From Bordetella parapertussis (GTDB taxonomy: Bacteria > Pseudomonadota > Gammaproteobacteria > Burkholderiales > SG8-39), in the NCBI GenBank assembly GCA_945862265.1, contig CAMAXP010000018.1, positions 1-64,000 on the forward strand: a stretch of DNA of 64,000 nt, written 5' to 3'. This document shows, one piece after another, positions 54,106-63,414 of this stretch (position 1 is its first letter; every line of letters begins with the position of its first letter). The notes under the pieces are model-generated. The model saw only the letters and a program-made list of their open reading frames with translations. It was not told where the DNA came from and searched no databases. The translations under genes and the position numbers were made by a program.

Positions 54106-54777
54106 ATGCGCGCCCGCCTCTTTGCCGTCCTTCTTGCGTTGGCCTGCTCCTGGTCGGGAACGCTTCTGGGCCAGGCTGCCGAGCCGGCCTCGGACGAGGA
54201 CACGATCTTCCTCGTGGCGCATCCGGCCTTCCGGGATGCGGGCTATTTCCACACCGTTCTTATTGCAGCCCCGCTCAAAGGCGGAGGCCATATCGGCGTC
54301 ATCCTCAATCGCCCGATCGGCCGCCCGCTGATCTCGCTCTTTCCGGAGCATGAGCCCGCCAAGAAGGTGGCCGATTCCGTGCGCTATGGCGGCCCGTTCT
54401 CGCCCGGCGCGCTGGTGGCGGTGGTCAAGTCGGACAAGAGCCCCGGCGCAGATACGCTGCCGCTGATGAAAAACCTGTATATCGCCTTTCGTGCAGCGAC
54501 GATAGACAAGGTCATCGAGGACACGCCCAACGAAGCGCGCTATTTCGTGGGTTACGTGGGCTGGCGCCCGGGCGAACTCAAGAGCGAGATCGACCGCGGC
54601 CTGTGGGGCATCGTGCCGGCCAATCCGGACACCGTGTTCCAGAAAGACATGAACGGGCTTTGGGAAGAGCTGCTGGCGCAGACCCGGCGCCTGCAGGCAG
54701 AAGGAAAGGGGGATCTGCTTCCCCCGCTCCTTACGCTTTTGCAAACGCCATCGAGCCGTTTGCCCAGTCGACCTTGA
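54106..54777 (+). CDS. Exported AlgH/YqgE-like protein, copy 2
   Basis: This 223-residue relative of the preceding gene has [51 protein letters not shown] and [20 protein letters not shown] signal peptide covers about residues 1-24 ([20 protein letters not shown]). The start is ATG 54106 with TTGGAGAGAG upstream (54091-54100). Its 3' end overlaps the convergent clpB gene by 47 bases, so the last 15 codons are antisense to the end of clpB. That is unusual for an essential-type chaperone gene. Confidence 0.82.
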   Translation: MRARLFAVLLALACSWSGTLLGQAAEPASDEDTIFLVAHPAFRDAGYFHTVLIAAPLKGGGHIGVILNRPIGRPLISLFPEHEPAKKVADSVRYGGPFSPGALVAVVKSDKSPGADTLPLMKNLYIAFRAATIDKVIEDTPNEARYFVGYVGWRPGELKSEIDRGLWGIVPANPDTVFQKDMNGLWEELLAQTRRLQAEGKGDLLPPLLTLLQTPSSRLPSRP

Positions 54778-57310
54778 TCGTGTCCTTGGGGGCGAAGCGC
54801 CCCTCGAGGATGGCCTTGGCCAGCGGGTTCTCGATCTGCCCCTGGATCGCACGCTTAAGGGGCCGCGCGCCGTACACCGGGTCGAATCCCTCCTTCGAGA
54901 GTTCCGCCAGCGCTGGCTCGCTCACCTCGAAGCCGTAGTCCATCTTCGCCAGCCGCCCCTTGAGGATTGCGAGCTGGATGGATGCGATCGACTTGATCTG
55001 CCCCTCGCCCAGACCGTGGAACACCACCACCTCGTCGATGCGGTTGATGAATTCCGGGCGGAAATGGCCCTTCACCTCGCCCATCACCGCGAGCTTCACC
55101 ACGCCGTAGTCGCTGCCTTCCATTTGCTGGATCATGTGCGACCCGAGGTTGGAGGTCATGACGATCACGGTGTTCTTGAAGTCGACCGTGCGGCCCTGCC
55201 CGTCCGTGAGGCGACCGTCGTCAAGCACCTGCAGCAGCACGTTGAAGACGTCCTGGTGCGCCTTCTCGATTTCGTCGAAAAGTATTACCGAATACGGCTT
55301 GCGGCGCACGGCTTCGGTCAGCGCTCCGCCTTCGTCGTAGCCCACATACCCGGGAGGCGCGCCCAGCATCCGTGCAACCGAATGCTTCTCCATGTATTCG
55401 GACATGTCGATGCGGATCAGGTGCTCTTCCGAATCGAAGAGGAAGGACGCGAGCGTCTTGCAGAGCTCCGTCTTGCCCACGCCGGTGGGCCCGAGGAAGA
55501 GGAACGAACCGTACGGCCGGTTCGGGTCCGAAAGCCCGGAGCGTGAGCGGCGGATCGCGTCCGACACGAGGCGCACGGCCTCGTCCTGTCCGACCACGCG
55601 CTCATGCAGCTTGTCTTCCATGTGCAGAAGCTTCTCCCGCTCGCCCTGCATCATCTTTGACACCGGGATGCCGGTGGCACGCGAGACCACCTCGGCGATC
55701 TCTTCCGCGCCCACTTCGGTACGCAGCAATTTCGCCTTGGCGCCGGCCGCCTCGCCGGACTCCGCTTTCTTCAGCTGCGCTTCGAGCTGCGGGATCTTCC
55801 CGTACTGGATCTCCGACATCTTCTGCCAGTCGCCCTTCCTGCGCGCCTCTTCCATCACCTGACGCAGTTTCTCGATCTCTTCCTTGATGTGCTGCGAGCC
55901 GGCCACGGCCGCCTTTTCCGATTTCCAGATCTCGTCGAGGTCGGAAAACTCCTTTTCCAGCCGCGCGATCTCTTCCTCGATCAGCGCGAGGCGCTTCTGG
56001 GAGGACTCGTCCTTTTCCTTCTTGACGGCCTCGCGCTCGATGCGCAGCTGGATCATCCGGCGGTCGAGCCGATCCATTGACTCTGGCTTGGAGTCGATCT
56101 CCATCCGGATCCGCGAAGCCGCCTCGTCGATGAGGTCGATGGCCTTGTCCGGCAGGAAACGGTCGGTGATGTAGCGGTGCGAGAGTTCGGCCGCGGCGAC
56201 GATCGCCGGGTCGGTGATCTCCACGCCGTGGTGGACTTCGTACTTTTCCTTCAGCCCGCGCAGGATCGCGATGGTGTCCTCTACCGAAGGCTCACCGACC
56301 AGCACTTTCTGGAACCGGCGCTCGAGGGCCGCGTCCTTCTCGATGTACTTGCGGTATTCGTCAAGCGTTGTGGCGCCTACGCAATGCAGCTCGCCGCGCG
56401 CGAGGGCCGGCTTCAGCATGTTGCCCGCGTCCATCGCGCCTTCGGCCTTGCCCGCACCGACCATGGTGTGGATCTCGTCGATGAAGACAATGGTCTGGCC
56501 CTCGTCCTGGGCGAGCTCCTTGAGGACCGTCTTGAGGCGCTCCTCGAACTCGCCGCGGTACTTGGCGCCTGCGAGCAGCGAAGCCATGTCGAGCGACAGC
56601 ACGCGCTTGTTCTTGAGGGTCTCCGGCACTTCACCGTTGACGATGCGCTGCGCGAGGCCTTCGACGATCGCGGTCTTGCCCACGCCCGGCTCGCCGATCA
56701 GCACCGGGTTGTTCTTGGTGCGCCGCTGCAGGATCTGGATGCAGCGGCGGATCTCGTCGTCGCGCCCGATCACCGGGTCGAGCTTGCCCGCCCGCGCGCG
56801 CTCGGTGAGATCCATCGTGTACTTCTTGAGGGCTTCGCGGTTGCCTTCATCGGCCTGTGACTGCACGTTCTGCCCTCCCCTGACGGCTTCGATGGCGGCT
56901 TCGAGCGCCTTTTTGGTGACGCCTGCCTGCTTCAGCAATTTCCCGGCCTCACCCTTGTCGTCGGCTGCGGCGAGCAGGAACAGCTCCGAGGCGATGTATT
57001 GGTCGCCTCGTTTCTGTGCTTCCTTGTCCGCAACGTTAAGCAACTGCGTGAGGTCGCGCGACACCATGACCTCGCCGGGCGCGCCTTCGACCTTGGGCAA
57101 CCGCCCGATGGACTGGGCGAGCGCAGCCTTCAGCGTGGCGGGGTTGGCCCCGGCCTTCTGCAGGATCGAGCCGATCGATCCGTCAGCCTGCGCGAGCAAC
57201 GCGGCCAGCAGGTGCTGGGGCTCGATGTACTGGTTGTCGTTGCCAAGGGCGGCACTCTGGGCGTCGCCCAGGGCTTCCTGGAGCTTGCTGGTGAATTTTT
57301 CGATGCGCAT
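54731..57310 (-). CDS. clpB: ClpB disaggregase
   Basis: ClpB is the AAA+ protein that, with DnaK, extracts proteins from aggregates. The 859-residue product has an N-terminal domain (about 1-145), nucleotide domain 1 with Walker [15 protein letters not shown], the coiled-coil M-domain (about 405-530), and nucleotide domain 2 with Walker [13 protein letters not shown] and the substrate-pore GYVGYDEGG. The length is typical. ATG at 57310 begins [15 protein letters not shown], the standard ClpB start; a longer upstream frame is not used. Its stop lies inside the convergent AlgH-like gene. Confidence 0.97.
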   Translation of the reverse strand: MRIEKFTSKLQEALGDAQSAALGNDNQYIEPQHLLAALLAQADGSIGSILQKAGANPATLKAALAQSIGRLPKVEGAPGEVMVSRDLTQLLNVADKEAQKRGDQYIASELFLLAAADDKGEAGKLLKQAGVTKKALEAAIEAVRGGQNVQSQADEGNREALKKYTMDLTERARAGKLDPVIGRDDEIRRCIQILQRRTKNNPVLIGEPGVGKTAIVEGLAQRIVNGEVPETLKNKRVLSLDMASLLAGAKYRGEFEERLKTVLKELAQDEGQTIVFIDEIHTMVGAGKAEGAMDAGNMLKPALARGELHCVGATTLDEYRKYIEKDAALERRFQKVLVGEPSVEDTIAILRGLKEKYEVHHGVEITDPAIVAAAELSHRYITDRFLPDKAIDLIDEAASRIRMEIDSKPESMDRLDRRMIQLRIEREAVKKEKDESSQKRLALIEEEIARLEKEFSDLDEIWKSEKAAVAGSQHIKEEIEKLRQVMEEARRKGDWQKMSEIQYGKIPQLEAQLKKAESGEAAGAKAKLLRTEVGAEEIAEVVSRATGIPVSKMMQGEREKLLHMEDKLHERVVGQDEAVRLVSDAIRRSRSGLSDPNRPYGSFLFLGPTGVGKTELCKTLASFLFDSEEHLIRIDMSEYMEKHSVARMLGAPPGYVGYDEGGALTEAVRRKPYSVILFDEIEKAHQDVFNVLLQVLDDGRLTDGQGRTVDFKNTVIVMTSNLGSHMIQQMEGSDYGVVKLAVMGEVKGHFRPEFINRIDEVVVFHGLGEGQIKSIASIQLAILKGRLAKMDYGFEVSEPALAELSKEGFDPVYGARPLKRAIQGQIENPLAKAILEGRFAPKDTIKVDWANGSMAFAKA

Positions 57311-57409
57311 GGCTTCGTCTTCCTGCGATTCGTCCTGTAGGGTTGACAGGCAGATGGGGGCTTGATGCCCCATTTCAACCGGCCCGATGCAGGCCGAAGT
57401 TGATTCAGG

Positions 57410-57790
57410 TCAAGCCCAGGTCCGGTAGGTCCAGAACCCGAGGAAGGTAAATGCGAGCGAGCCGAGCAGGTGCGCACCGGTGTGCAGGAAGGCCGCCCCA
57501 TACTGGTCGGCCATCAGCATCTGGACCGATTCAGCCGAAAAGGTGGAGAACGTCGTGAGGCCGCCCAGGAACCCGGTGATGCACAGCAGTCGCCACTCGG
57601 GCGCAAGCGTTGAGTTGGCGGCGAAATAGGCTACCGCAAGCCCCACAAGGTATCCACCGACCAGGTTGGCGGCCAGCGTGCCAAGCGGCAGCCCCGGGGT
57701 CACCGGGTTGAACCAGGTCGACAGCATCCACCGCAACCATGCCCCCAGCGCCGCCCCGACCCCGACCGCGAGGAAGGCGGAGCCGGTCAC
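57410..57790 (-). CDS. crcB: CrcB/Fluc fluoride channel
   Basis: This 126-residue four-helix inner-membrane protein forms a dimeric fluoride exporter. It has the opening GAALGAWLRWML, LPLGTLAANLVGGYLVGLA, and the diagnostic GFLGGLTTFSTFS motif. GTG at 57790 overlaps the moaE stop (GTGA), so it is read with the molybdopterin operon. No fluoride riboswitch was recognised near it, and none is expected this far into the operon. Confidence 0.93.
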   Translation of the reverse strand: MTGSAFLAVGVGAALGAWLRWMLSTWFNPVTPGLPLGTLAANLVGGYLVGLAVAYFAANSTLAPEWRLLCITGFLGGLTTFSTFSAESVQMLMADQYGAAFLHTGAHLLGSLAFTFLGFWTYRTWA

Positions 57791-58248
57791 TTCCAGCGCT
57801 CCGCGGCCGAGTCGTCGGAGGCCTTGGCCTCGACCCAGCGCGCACCCTCGGGCGTTTCTTCCTTTTTCCAGAATGGCGCCTGGGTCTTGAGGAAATCCAT
57901 GATGAACTCGCAGGCGGCGAAGGCATCGCCCCGGTGGCCGCTCGCCACCACGACGAGGACGATCTGGTCGGTGGGCTCGAGCCGGCCGTAGCGATGGATC
58001 ACCGTGCAATCGAGGACCTCCCAGCGGGCCCGTGCCTGCTCGACGATGCCACTGAGCGCCTTCTCGGTCATGCCGGGATAGTGCTCGAGGGTCAGCGTCG
58101 CCACGCCCGAGCCGTCGTTCACGTCGCGCACGACTCCGACGAAGCTCGCCACCGCGCCCACCTTTGGATTCGCCGCACGCACCGCAGCCATCTCACGGCC
58201 GGCGTCGAAATCCTCGAGCTGTACGCTGATTGTCGGGGTCTTTCCCAT
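57787..58248 (-). CDS. moaE: Molybdopterin synthase catalytic subunit
   Basis: MoaE, with MoaD, inserts two sulphurs into cyclic pyranopterin to form molybdopterin. The 153-residue protein has VASFVGVVRDVNDGSGVATL, LEHYPGMTEKAL and the active-site region IMDFLKTQAPFWKKEETP with its conserved lysines. It lies three bases downstream of moaD and overlaps crcB. Part of a leftward operon mobB-moeA-moaD-moaE-crcB. Confidence 0.95.
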   Translation of the reverse strand: MGKTPTISVQLEDFDAGREMAAVRAANPKVGAVASFVGVVRDVNDGSGVATLTLEHYPGMTEKALSGIVEQARARWEVLDCTVIHRYGRLEPTDQIVLVVVASGHRGDAFAACEFIMDFLKTQAPFWKKEETPEGARWVEAKASDDSAAERWK

Positions 58249-58251
58249 CGA

Positions 58252-58509
58252 TTAACCGCCGGTGACCGGCGGAAAGAAAGCCACCTCGTCGCCGCCCTTG
58301 ATCGGCGCGGTGCCGGGCCCCATGTCCTGGTTGACCGCCATGCGCACTGGTCTCCCCTCGGCGAGGGCCGACTGCCACGCGCCGCCCCGTCCGACGAGGT
58401 GCGCGCGCAAGGCGCCGAGCGTCGACGCTTCGCCCGGCAGGTCGACTTCTTCCGAGCCCTGGCCGAGTTGCTCGCGCAGGCTCGCGAAGTAAAGCACCTT
58501 GACCTTCAC
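58252..58509 (-). CDS. moaD: Molybdopterin synthase sulphur-carrier subunit
   Basis: This 85-residue ubiquitin-fold protein has the C-terminal Gly-Gly (PPVTGG) that is thiocarboxylated to carry sulphur to MoaE. The start VKVKVLYFASLREQLG is the family's usual opening. GTG at 58509 overlaps the moeA stop (GTGA), coupling the two. Confidence 0.94.
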   Translation of the reverse strand: MKVKVLYFASLREQLGQGSEEVDLPGEASTLGALRAHLVGRGGAWQSALAEGRPVRMAVNQDMGPGTAPIKGGDEVAFFPPVTGG

Positions 58510-59711
58510 CGGTAGAGTTCCGCAAACGAGAGGAATTTCACCCGGTCGCCCTTGCCGATCGACTGGCTGGCCGGGTTGTCCACGAGGCCGTCGGCCCAGG
58601 CGGTCGAGGTCATGACCGCCGAATCCTGTGATGGGTAGAGGTCGAGGCCGCCAGCGGCATTCCACTTGACGCGCAGGAACTCGCGCCTTGCGTCGGGTTT
58701 GTCCCACGTAAAGTCGGCGCGCGCGTCGATCACACGCGGGGCGACATTGGCAATGCCTTGCGTCTTCAGCAGGAAAGGCCGCACGAAGATGAGGAACGTC
58801 ACGAACGAGGACACCGGGTTGCCAGGAAGTCCGATGAACGCCGCCTCCTTCACCTTGCCAAAGGCGAGCGGCCGGCCGGGCTTCATGGAGATCTTCCACA
58901 TGAGGAGCGACCCCTCGGCCTCGACGGCAGGTTTCACGTGGTCTTCCTCGCCGACCGACACGCCGCCCGAGGTCACAATGATGTCGTTCTCGGCCGCCGC
59001 GCGGCGCAACACTTCGCGCGTGGCGTCAAGCCGGTCCGGCACGATACCGTAGTCGCGCACTTCACAGCCGAAGGCCTTCGCCATGCCATTCAGCGTGAAG
59101 CGGTTGGAGTTGTAGATCCGCCCCGGCGGAAGCGGGTCGCCCGGCATGACGAGCTCGTCGCCTGTGAAGAACAGAGCCATCTTCACTTTCCGGCGCACCG
59201 GCAGGGCCTTGATGCCCACGGACGCCGCCAGGCCCGTGTCCTGCGGGCGGAGCTTGGTCCCTTCGGCCAGCACCGCGCCTCCCGAACGGATATCGCTGCC
59301 GGCCCGCCGCACCCATTCCTCGGGCTGCGGCTTTTTCTTCACGACGACGTGGTCGCCGTCGACCGCGCAGAACTCCTGCATCACCACGGCATCCGCGCCC
59401 GGCGGGATCGGCGCACCGGTGAAGATGCGCGCGGCGGTCCCGGCCTCAAGCGGCTGGCCGACCGCCCCGGCCGCAATGCGCTGCGCGATGCGCAACCGCG
59501 TGTCGGGGCCTGCGATGTCGGCAACGCGCACGGCGTAACCGTCCATCGCACTGTTGTCCATCGGCGGCACGTCCATGGTCGAGGCCTGCGCACGCGCGAG
59601 CACGCGGTCGGTGGCTTCGAGCGTGGAGACGTCCTCGACCTCCGCCACCGGCTTCGCGCCGGCCAGCAGGACTTCGAGCGCCTCGTCTACGGAAAGCAAT
59701 CCCTTGTTCAT
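58506..59711 (-). CDS. moeA: Molybdopterin molybdenumtransferase
   Basis: MoeA inserts molybdate into adenylylated molybdopterin. The 401-residue protein has the opening VDEALEVLLAGAKPV, PPMDNSAMDGYAVR, ARIFTGAPIPPGADAVV, TSGGVSVGEEDHVK and GLPGNPVSSFVTF, the complete motif set. ATG at 59711 overlaps the mobB stop (ATGA) and is the usual start. It lies upstream of moaD in the same operon. Confidence 0.96.
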   Translation of the reverse strand: MNKGLLSVDEALEVLLAGAKPVAEVEDVSTLEATDRVLARAQASTMDVPPMDNSAMDGYAVRVADIAGPDTRLRIAQRIAAGAVGQPLEAGTAARIFTGAPIPPGADAVVMQEFCAVDGDHVVVKKKPQPEEWVRRAGSDIRSGGAVLAEGTKLRPQDTGLAASVGIKALPVRRKVKMALFFTGDELVMPGDPLPPGRIYNSNRFTLNGMAKAFGCEVRDYGIVPDRLDATREVLRRAAAENDIIVTSGGVSVGEEDHVKPAVEAEGSLLMWKISMKPGRPLAFGKVKEAAFIGLPGNPVSSFVTFLIFVRPFLLKTQGIANVAPRVIDARADFTWDKPDARREFLRVKWNAAGGLDLYPSQDSAVMTSTAWADGLVDNPASQSIGKGDRVKFLSFAELYR

Positions 59712-60202
59712 TGGAGGTTCAGGTGTCCGAGGATGAATTGGGCGATCGCCGCGTCGTCGTTCAGGTCGAGCACCGGCAGGGTGGTCTCGATCTTCGCGTC
59801 GGTGGCGACCGCAATGATGTGGGGGTCCTTGGGGTGCAGCGGCGGCGAGTCCACGCCTTCGCGGTACACCTCGATCTTGGGGATGGGCTGGAACTTGAAG
59901 CCCTCGACGATCACCAGGTCGCACGGCGAGAGGTGCTTCAGCTGCTCTTCGAACGAGGGCTCCGGCCCGCCGCGAAGCTCGTGCATCAGCACCCAGCGCC
60001 GCGACGAGGTAACAAGCACTTCCGACGCGCCCGCATGACGATGGCGATAGGAGTCTTTTCCCGGCTGGTCGACGTCGAACTGGTGGTGCGCGTGCTTGAT
60101 CAACGAGACCCGCACCCCCCCTTTGACGAAGCGGGGGATGAGTTTTTCGATCAGGGTCGTCTTGCCGCTCCCGGACCAGCCCGCAAAACCGAATATTTTC
60201 AT
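59708..60202 (-). CDS. mobB: Molybdopterin-guanine dinucleotide biosynthesis protein B
   Basis: MobB is a GTP-binding accessory protein for adding GMP to the molybdenum cofactor. The 164-residue protein has the P-loop GWSGSGKTTLIEKLIPRF, the switch segment KHAHHQFDVDQPGKDS with its metal-type histidines, and the VIVEGFKFQPIPKIEVYR ending. It is the first gene of the leftward cofactor operon and is divergent from the cytochrome gene by 85 bases. The cofactor is thus probably the MGD/MCD form. Confidence 0.93.
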   Translation of the reverse strand: MKIFGFAGWSGSGKTTLIEKLIPRFVKGGVRVSLIKHAHHQFDVDQPGKDSYRHRHAGASEVLVTSSRRWVLMHELRGGPEPSFEEQLKHLSPCDLVIVEGFKFQPIPKIEVYREGVDSPPLHPKDPHIIAVATDAKIETTLPVLDLNDDAAIAQFILGHLNLQ

Positions 60203-60287
60203 GGGCCTATTTTATGACGGAATTTCCCCTCCCCGGCCGCTGTATGCCTCCGGAAGGTAGTATCTCGGCTCAACTCAGGGAGGGGTT

Positions 60288-61079
60288 ATGAAGAAGGCAC
60301 TTGCATTTTGCATGGTCCTCGCAGCCGCGCCGTTCGCGCAGGCGGCCGACATCGCCGCCGGCAAGGCCAAGGCCGAAGCCGTATGCGCGGCCTGCCACGG
60401 CGCCAACGGCATCAGTGTCAGCGATACGATCCCCAACCTGGCCGCACAGCGTGCGGGCTACCTCGAGACCCAGCTGAAGGCGCTCAAGGACGGCTCGCGC
60501 AAGAACCCGGTGATGAACGCGATGGCCGCCCAGCTGACCCCCACGGAAATTGCAGACGTGGCGGCGTTCTTCGCTTCGCAGCCGGGCGCGCCCGCGGCTT
60601 CCAAGTCCGCCTTCCTGCCCAACCTCGCCAAGACCAGCGTCGCCTTCCCGGAGGGCTACAAGGACACGTTCACCAAGTACATGACCATCAACTTCCCGGC
60701 CACCAGGCAGGTGCGCTACTACTTCGCCAACAAGACGGCCGTGCAGGCCGCGAAGTCGGGCAAGCCGGTGGCGGACGGGGCCTACATGCTGGTCGAAGTG
60801 CATGCCGCGAAACTTGACGCCGAGCAGAAGCCGGTGATGGGCTCAGACGGCTTCTTCGTGGCCGACAAGCCCCTCTTCTACACCGCGATGGCGAGCGAAG
60901 CCGGTTGGGGCAAGGACATCCCCGACATGCTGAAGAACGCCAACTGGAACTACGCCATCTTCACGCTCGACAAGAAGCACCGCCCGGGCGCCAACCAGGC
61001 CGAGTGCCTCGCCTGCCACAAGCCGCTGGACGGCACGAGCTACCTGTTCACGCTGAAGGAACTGGCGGCGGCGAAGTAA
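60288..61079 (+). CDS. Cytochrome c fused to a P460-like domain
   Basis: This 263-residue periplasmic protein has a signal peptide of about 19 residues (LAFCMVLAAAPFAQAA). A class I cytochrome c domain (about 20-105) carries a heme motif CAACH. A second domain (about 106-263) has FPEGYKDTFTKYMTIN and AYMLVEVHAAKLDAEQKPVM, with a heme motif CLACH near the end. This second part resembles cytochrome P460/c'-beta folds, which bind and oxidise or sequester small nitrogen compounds such as hydroxylamine or nitric oxide. The domain fusion, and the gene's place among molybdenum genes, are unusual. AGGGAGGGG precedes ATG 60288. Confidence 0.82.
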   Translation: MKKALAFCMVLAAAPFAQAADIAAGKAKAEAVCAACHGANGISVSDTIPNLAAQRAGYLETQLKALKDGSRKNPVMNAMAAQLTPTEIADVAAFFASQPGAPAASKSAFLPNLAKTSVAFPEGYKDTFTKYMTINFPATRQVRYYFANKTAVQAAKSGKPVADGAYMLVEVHAAKLDAEQKPVMGSDGFFVADKPLFYTAMASEAGWGKDIPDMLKNANWNYAIFTLDKKHRPGANQAECLACHKPLDGTSYLFTLKELAAAK

Positions 61080-61100
61080 GGGTCGGCGGCGAAGAGCCGC

Positions 61101-61910
61101 CTACTTGGCGTTCGGGAAGAACAACTGCTCGCCGCCGATCTTGTAGTCGGCGATCGCCTTCTGGCCCTCGGACGAGATCACCCACGCGATGAACCCGTCG
61201 CCGAGGTCCTTCTTCACGTGCGGGTGCTTGGCGGGGTTCACGAGCATGATCCCGTACTGGTTGAAGAGCTTGTTGTCGCCTTCGACGAGGATCGTGAGCT
61301 CGCCCCGGTTCTTGAAATTCAGCCAGGTCCCACGGTCGGCGAGGATGTAGCCGTTCATGGCGGACGCCGTGTTCAGCGCCGGCCCCATGCCCGAGCCGGT
61401 CTCCTTGTACCAGGGGCCCTTGTCCTTCGCGATGTCCACGCCCGCAAGCGACCACAGCCTCACTTCAGCCGCATGCGTGCCGCTCTTGTCCGCACGGGAC
61501 ACGAACGGCGCCTGCGCCGCCTTCACCTTTTGCAGGCCGCCGAGCACGTCCTTGCCGCCAACCTTGGCGGGATCGGCTTTCGGGCCGATGAGGATGAAGT
61601 CGTTGTACATGACGAGGTGGTAGTTCACACCGAACCCGTCCCCCATGTACTTCTTCTCGGCCACCGGGTCGTGCACGAAGACCACGTCGGCGTCACCCTT
61701 GCGGCCCATGTCGAGCGCCTGGCCCGTGCCCACGGCGATCACGCGCACTTCGACACCGGCCTTCTGCGCGTAGATCGGCAAGAGGTGCTTGAAGAGGCCC
61801 GATTGCTCCGTGGAGGTCGTGGACGCGAGCGTGACGAATTTCGACTGTGCCTGCGCACCGGTGCAGGCCAGCGCCAGCAGTGCGGCAAGCATGATTTTCC
61901 TCACGCCCAT
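61101..61910 (-). CDS. tupA: Tungstate-type ABC transporter substrate-binding protein
   Basis: This 269-residue periplasmic protein of the TupA/WtpA group has a signal peptide of about 21 residues (IMLAALLALACTGAQAQ). LASTTSTEQSGLFKHLLPIY is the TupA ligand loop (TTST...SGL). VIAVGTGQALDMGRKGDADV and GFGVNYHLVMYNDFILIGPK are also typical. It probably binds tungstate or molybdate with high affinity. Its start overlaps the ATPase gene's end by ten bases, so it is the third gene of a leftward importer operon. Confidence 0.9.
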   Translation of the reverse strand: MGVRKIMLAALLALACTGAQAQSKFVTLASTTSTEQSGLFKHLLPIYAQKAGVEVRVIAVGTGQALDMGRKGDADVVFVHDPVAEKKYMGDGFGVNYHLVMYNDFILIGPKADPAKVGGKDVLGGLQKVKAAQAPFVSRADKSGTHAAEVRLWSLAGVDIAKDKGPWYKETGSGMGPALNTASAMNGYILADRGTWLNFKNRGELTILVEGDNKLFNQYGIMLVNPAKHPHVKKDLGDGFIAWVISSEGQKAIADYKIGGEQLFFPNAK

Positions 61911-62620
61911 GGGTTTTCCCCTTTGATGAACGCCGAGGCCTCGGCCGAGGCGGGTTGCGAAAAGAAGGTGTCGACCGGCGTAACCTCGGCGACGCGGCCC
62001 TGATGCACGAACAGTACCTCGTCGCCCAGGCGCCGCGCCTGCCCGAGGTTGTGCGTGACCATCACGATCTTTGTGCCCGATGCGTCGAAAGCCTTGATGA
62101 CGGTCTCGATCTCGCGCGTCGCGGCCGGATCCAGGCTCGCGGTCGGCTCATCGAGGAAGAGGACCTCCGGGTGCAGCGCCCACGCACGCGCCAGTGCCAG
62201 CCGTTGCTGCTCTCCGCCTGAAAGCACGCGTGCCGGTCGGGTGGCCAGCGTCGCGAGGCCGACCTCCTCCAGCGCCTCCAAGGCAAGCCGGTCGCGATCC
62301 CGGGCCGGGACGTCCGCCAGCGCAAGCGCATAGGTGATATTGGCCAGCACCGAGCGCCGCAGCATCACCGGGCGCTGGAACACCATGGCCTGCAGCCTGC
62401 GTGCGCGGGCGGAGTTGCTTCCTAGCCATTCCACCCTTCCCGAGCTCGGGGCGAGAAGCCCGTGCATCAGGCGCAGCAGCACGCTCTTGCCGGCGCCATT
62501 GGCGCCCAGCACGATGGTGCTCGGGCCGGCCGAGAGTTCGAACGAAACGCGGTCGATGATCGTCCGATCGCCCGCAGAGAAGCTGACGTCGGAGAGGCGC
62601 AGCGGCAGGATCGCGCTCAT
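61901..62620 (-). CDS. tupC: Tungstate-type ABC transporter ATPase
   Basis: This 239-residue ATPase of the Tup importer has Walker A GANGAGKSVLLRLMHGLL, the signature LSGGEQQRLALARA, Walker B VLFLDEPTASLD and the H-loop VTHNLGQ. It ends EASAFIKGENPWA, overlapping the binding-protein gene by ten bases. ATG at 62620 overlaps the permease stop (ATGA). No TOBE (molybdate regulation) domain follows. Confidence 0.9.
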   Translation of the reverse strand: MSAILPLRLSDVSFSAGDRTIIDRVSFELSAGPSTIVLGANGAGKSVLLRLMHGLLAPSSGRVEWLGSNSARARRLQAMVFQRPVMLRRSVLANITYALALADVPARDRDRLALEALEEVGLATLATRPARVLSGGEQQRLALARAWALHPEVLFLDEPTASLDPAATREIETVIKAFDASGTKIVMVTHNLGQARRLGDEVLFVHQGRVAEVTPVDTFFSQPASAEASAFIKGENPWA

Positions 62621-63321
62621 CCGTACTTCCTGCGCGCGGCTTCTTTCACCATCTGCGCGGCTGCGTTCAGCGCCAATACCATGATGATGAGAATGATGCC
62701 CAGCGAAAGCGCCAGCGGCAGGTCGCCTTTGGAGGTTTCCAGCGCGATCGTCGTGGTCATCACGCGCGTCACGCCATCGATGTTGCCGCCCACGATCATC
62801 ACCGCGCCCACCTCGGCCAGCGCGCGCCCCATGCCGGCCAGCACCGCGGTGAAGAGCGAGTACCGGATGTCCCAGACCAGGGTGAGCGCAGCGCCGATGC
62901 CGTGCGCGCCGAGCGACCGGAGCTGTTCCTCGTACTCGGCCCACGCGTCCTCCACCGCCTGGCGGGCGAGCGCCGCAATGATCGGAAAAATCAGCAGCGT
63001 CTGGGCGATCACCATCGCCGGCGGGGTAAAGAGCAATCCGAGCGACCCGAGCGGCCCGGCGCGCGACAGCAGCAGGTATACCACCAACCCGACCACAACC
63101 GGCGGCAGGCCCATCAGCGCGTTCATCACCACCAGCACCGCCTGGCGACCCGGGAAACGGGCCACCGCGACCGCCGCGCCGAGCGGCAGGCCGATCAGCG
63201 TGGCGAGCACCACGGCCGCGAGGCTCACGCCGAGGCTGAGCAGCACGATCTGCAGCAGCGCGCGGTCGCCCGAGGCGATCAGCCCCAGCGCGCCGGAAAA
63301 GGCATCGAGCAGCGGGGTCAT
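62617..63321 (-). CDS. tupB: Tungstate-type ABC transporter permease
   Basis: This 234-residue inner-membrane protein has about five or six hydrophobic segments (for example LQIVLLSLGVSLAAVVLATL). The cytoplasmic EAA-like loop is around EEQLRSLGAHGIGAA. The late MGRALAEVGAVMIVGGNIDG is the family's conserved core. It is the first gene of the leftward tupB-tupC-tupA operon. ATG at 63321 is 93 bases from the divergent modA gene. No ModE-type operator was recognised in that gap. Confidence 0.9.
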   Translation of the reverse strand: MTPLLDAFSGALGLIASGDRALLQIVLLSLGVSLAAVVLATLIGLPLGAAVAVARFPGRQAVLVVMNALMGLPPVVVGLVVYLLLSRAGPLGSLGLLFTPPAMVIAQTLLIFPIIAALARQAVEDAWAEYEEQLRSLGAHGIGAALTLVWDIRYSLFTAVLAGMGRALAEVGAVMIVGGNIDGVTRVMTTTIALETSKGDLPLALSLGIILIIMVLALNAAAQMVKEAARRKYG

Positions 63322-63414
63322 TGAGCAGGCATGGAGTTTTTCCTCTGAGCGCGGCATGCTACGCGATCCCGTGCGAACTGCAGATATGCACGGCACTTCA
63401 TAAGCAGGCCCTGG

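Noticed and set aside
57311..57373. Longer N-terminus for ClpB
   Set aside because: The conserved ClpB start [14 protein letters not shown] is at 57310 and the upstream residues have no family counterpart.
63322..63414. ModE operator between tupB and modA
   Set aside because: I looked for the paired TATA-rich ModE half-sites and found none in the 93-base gap.
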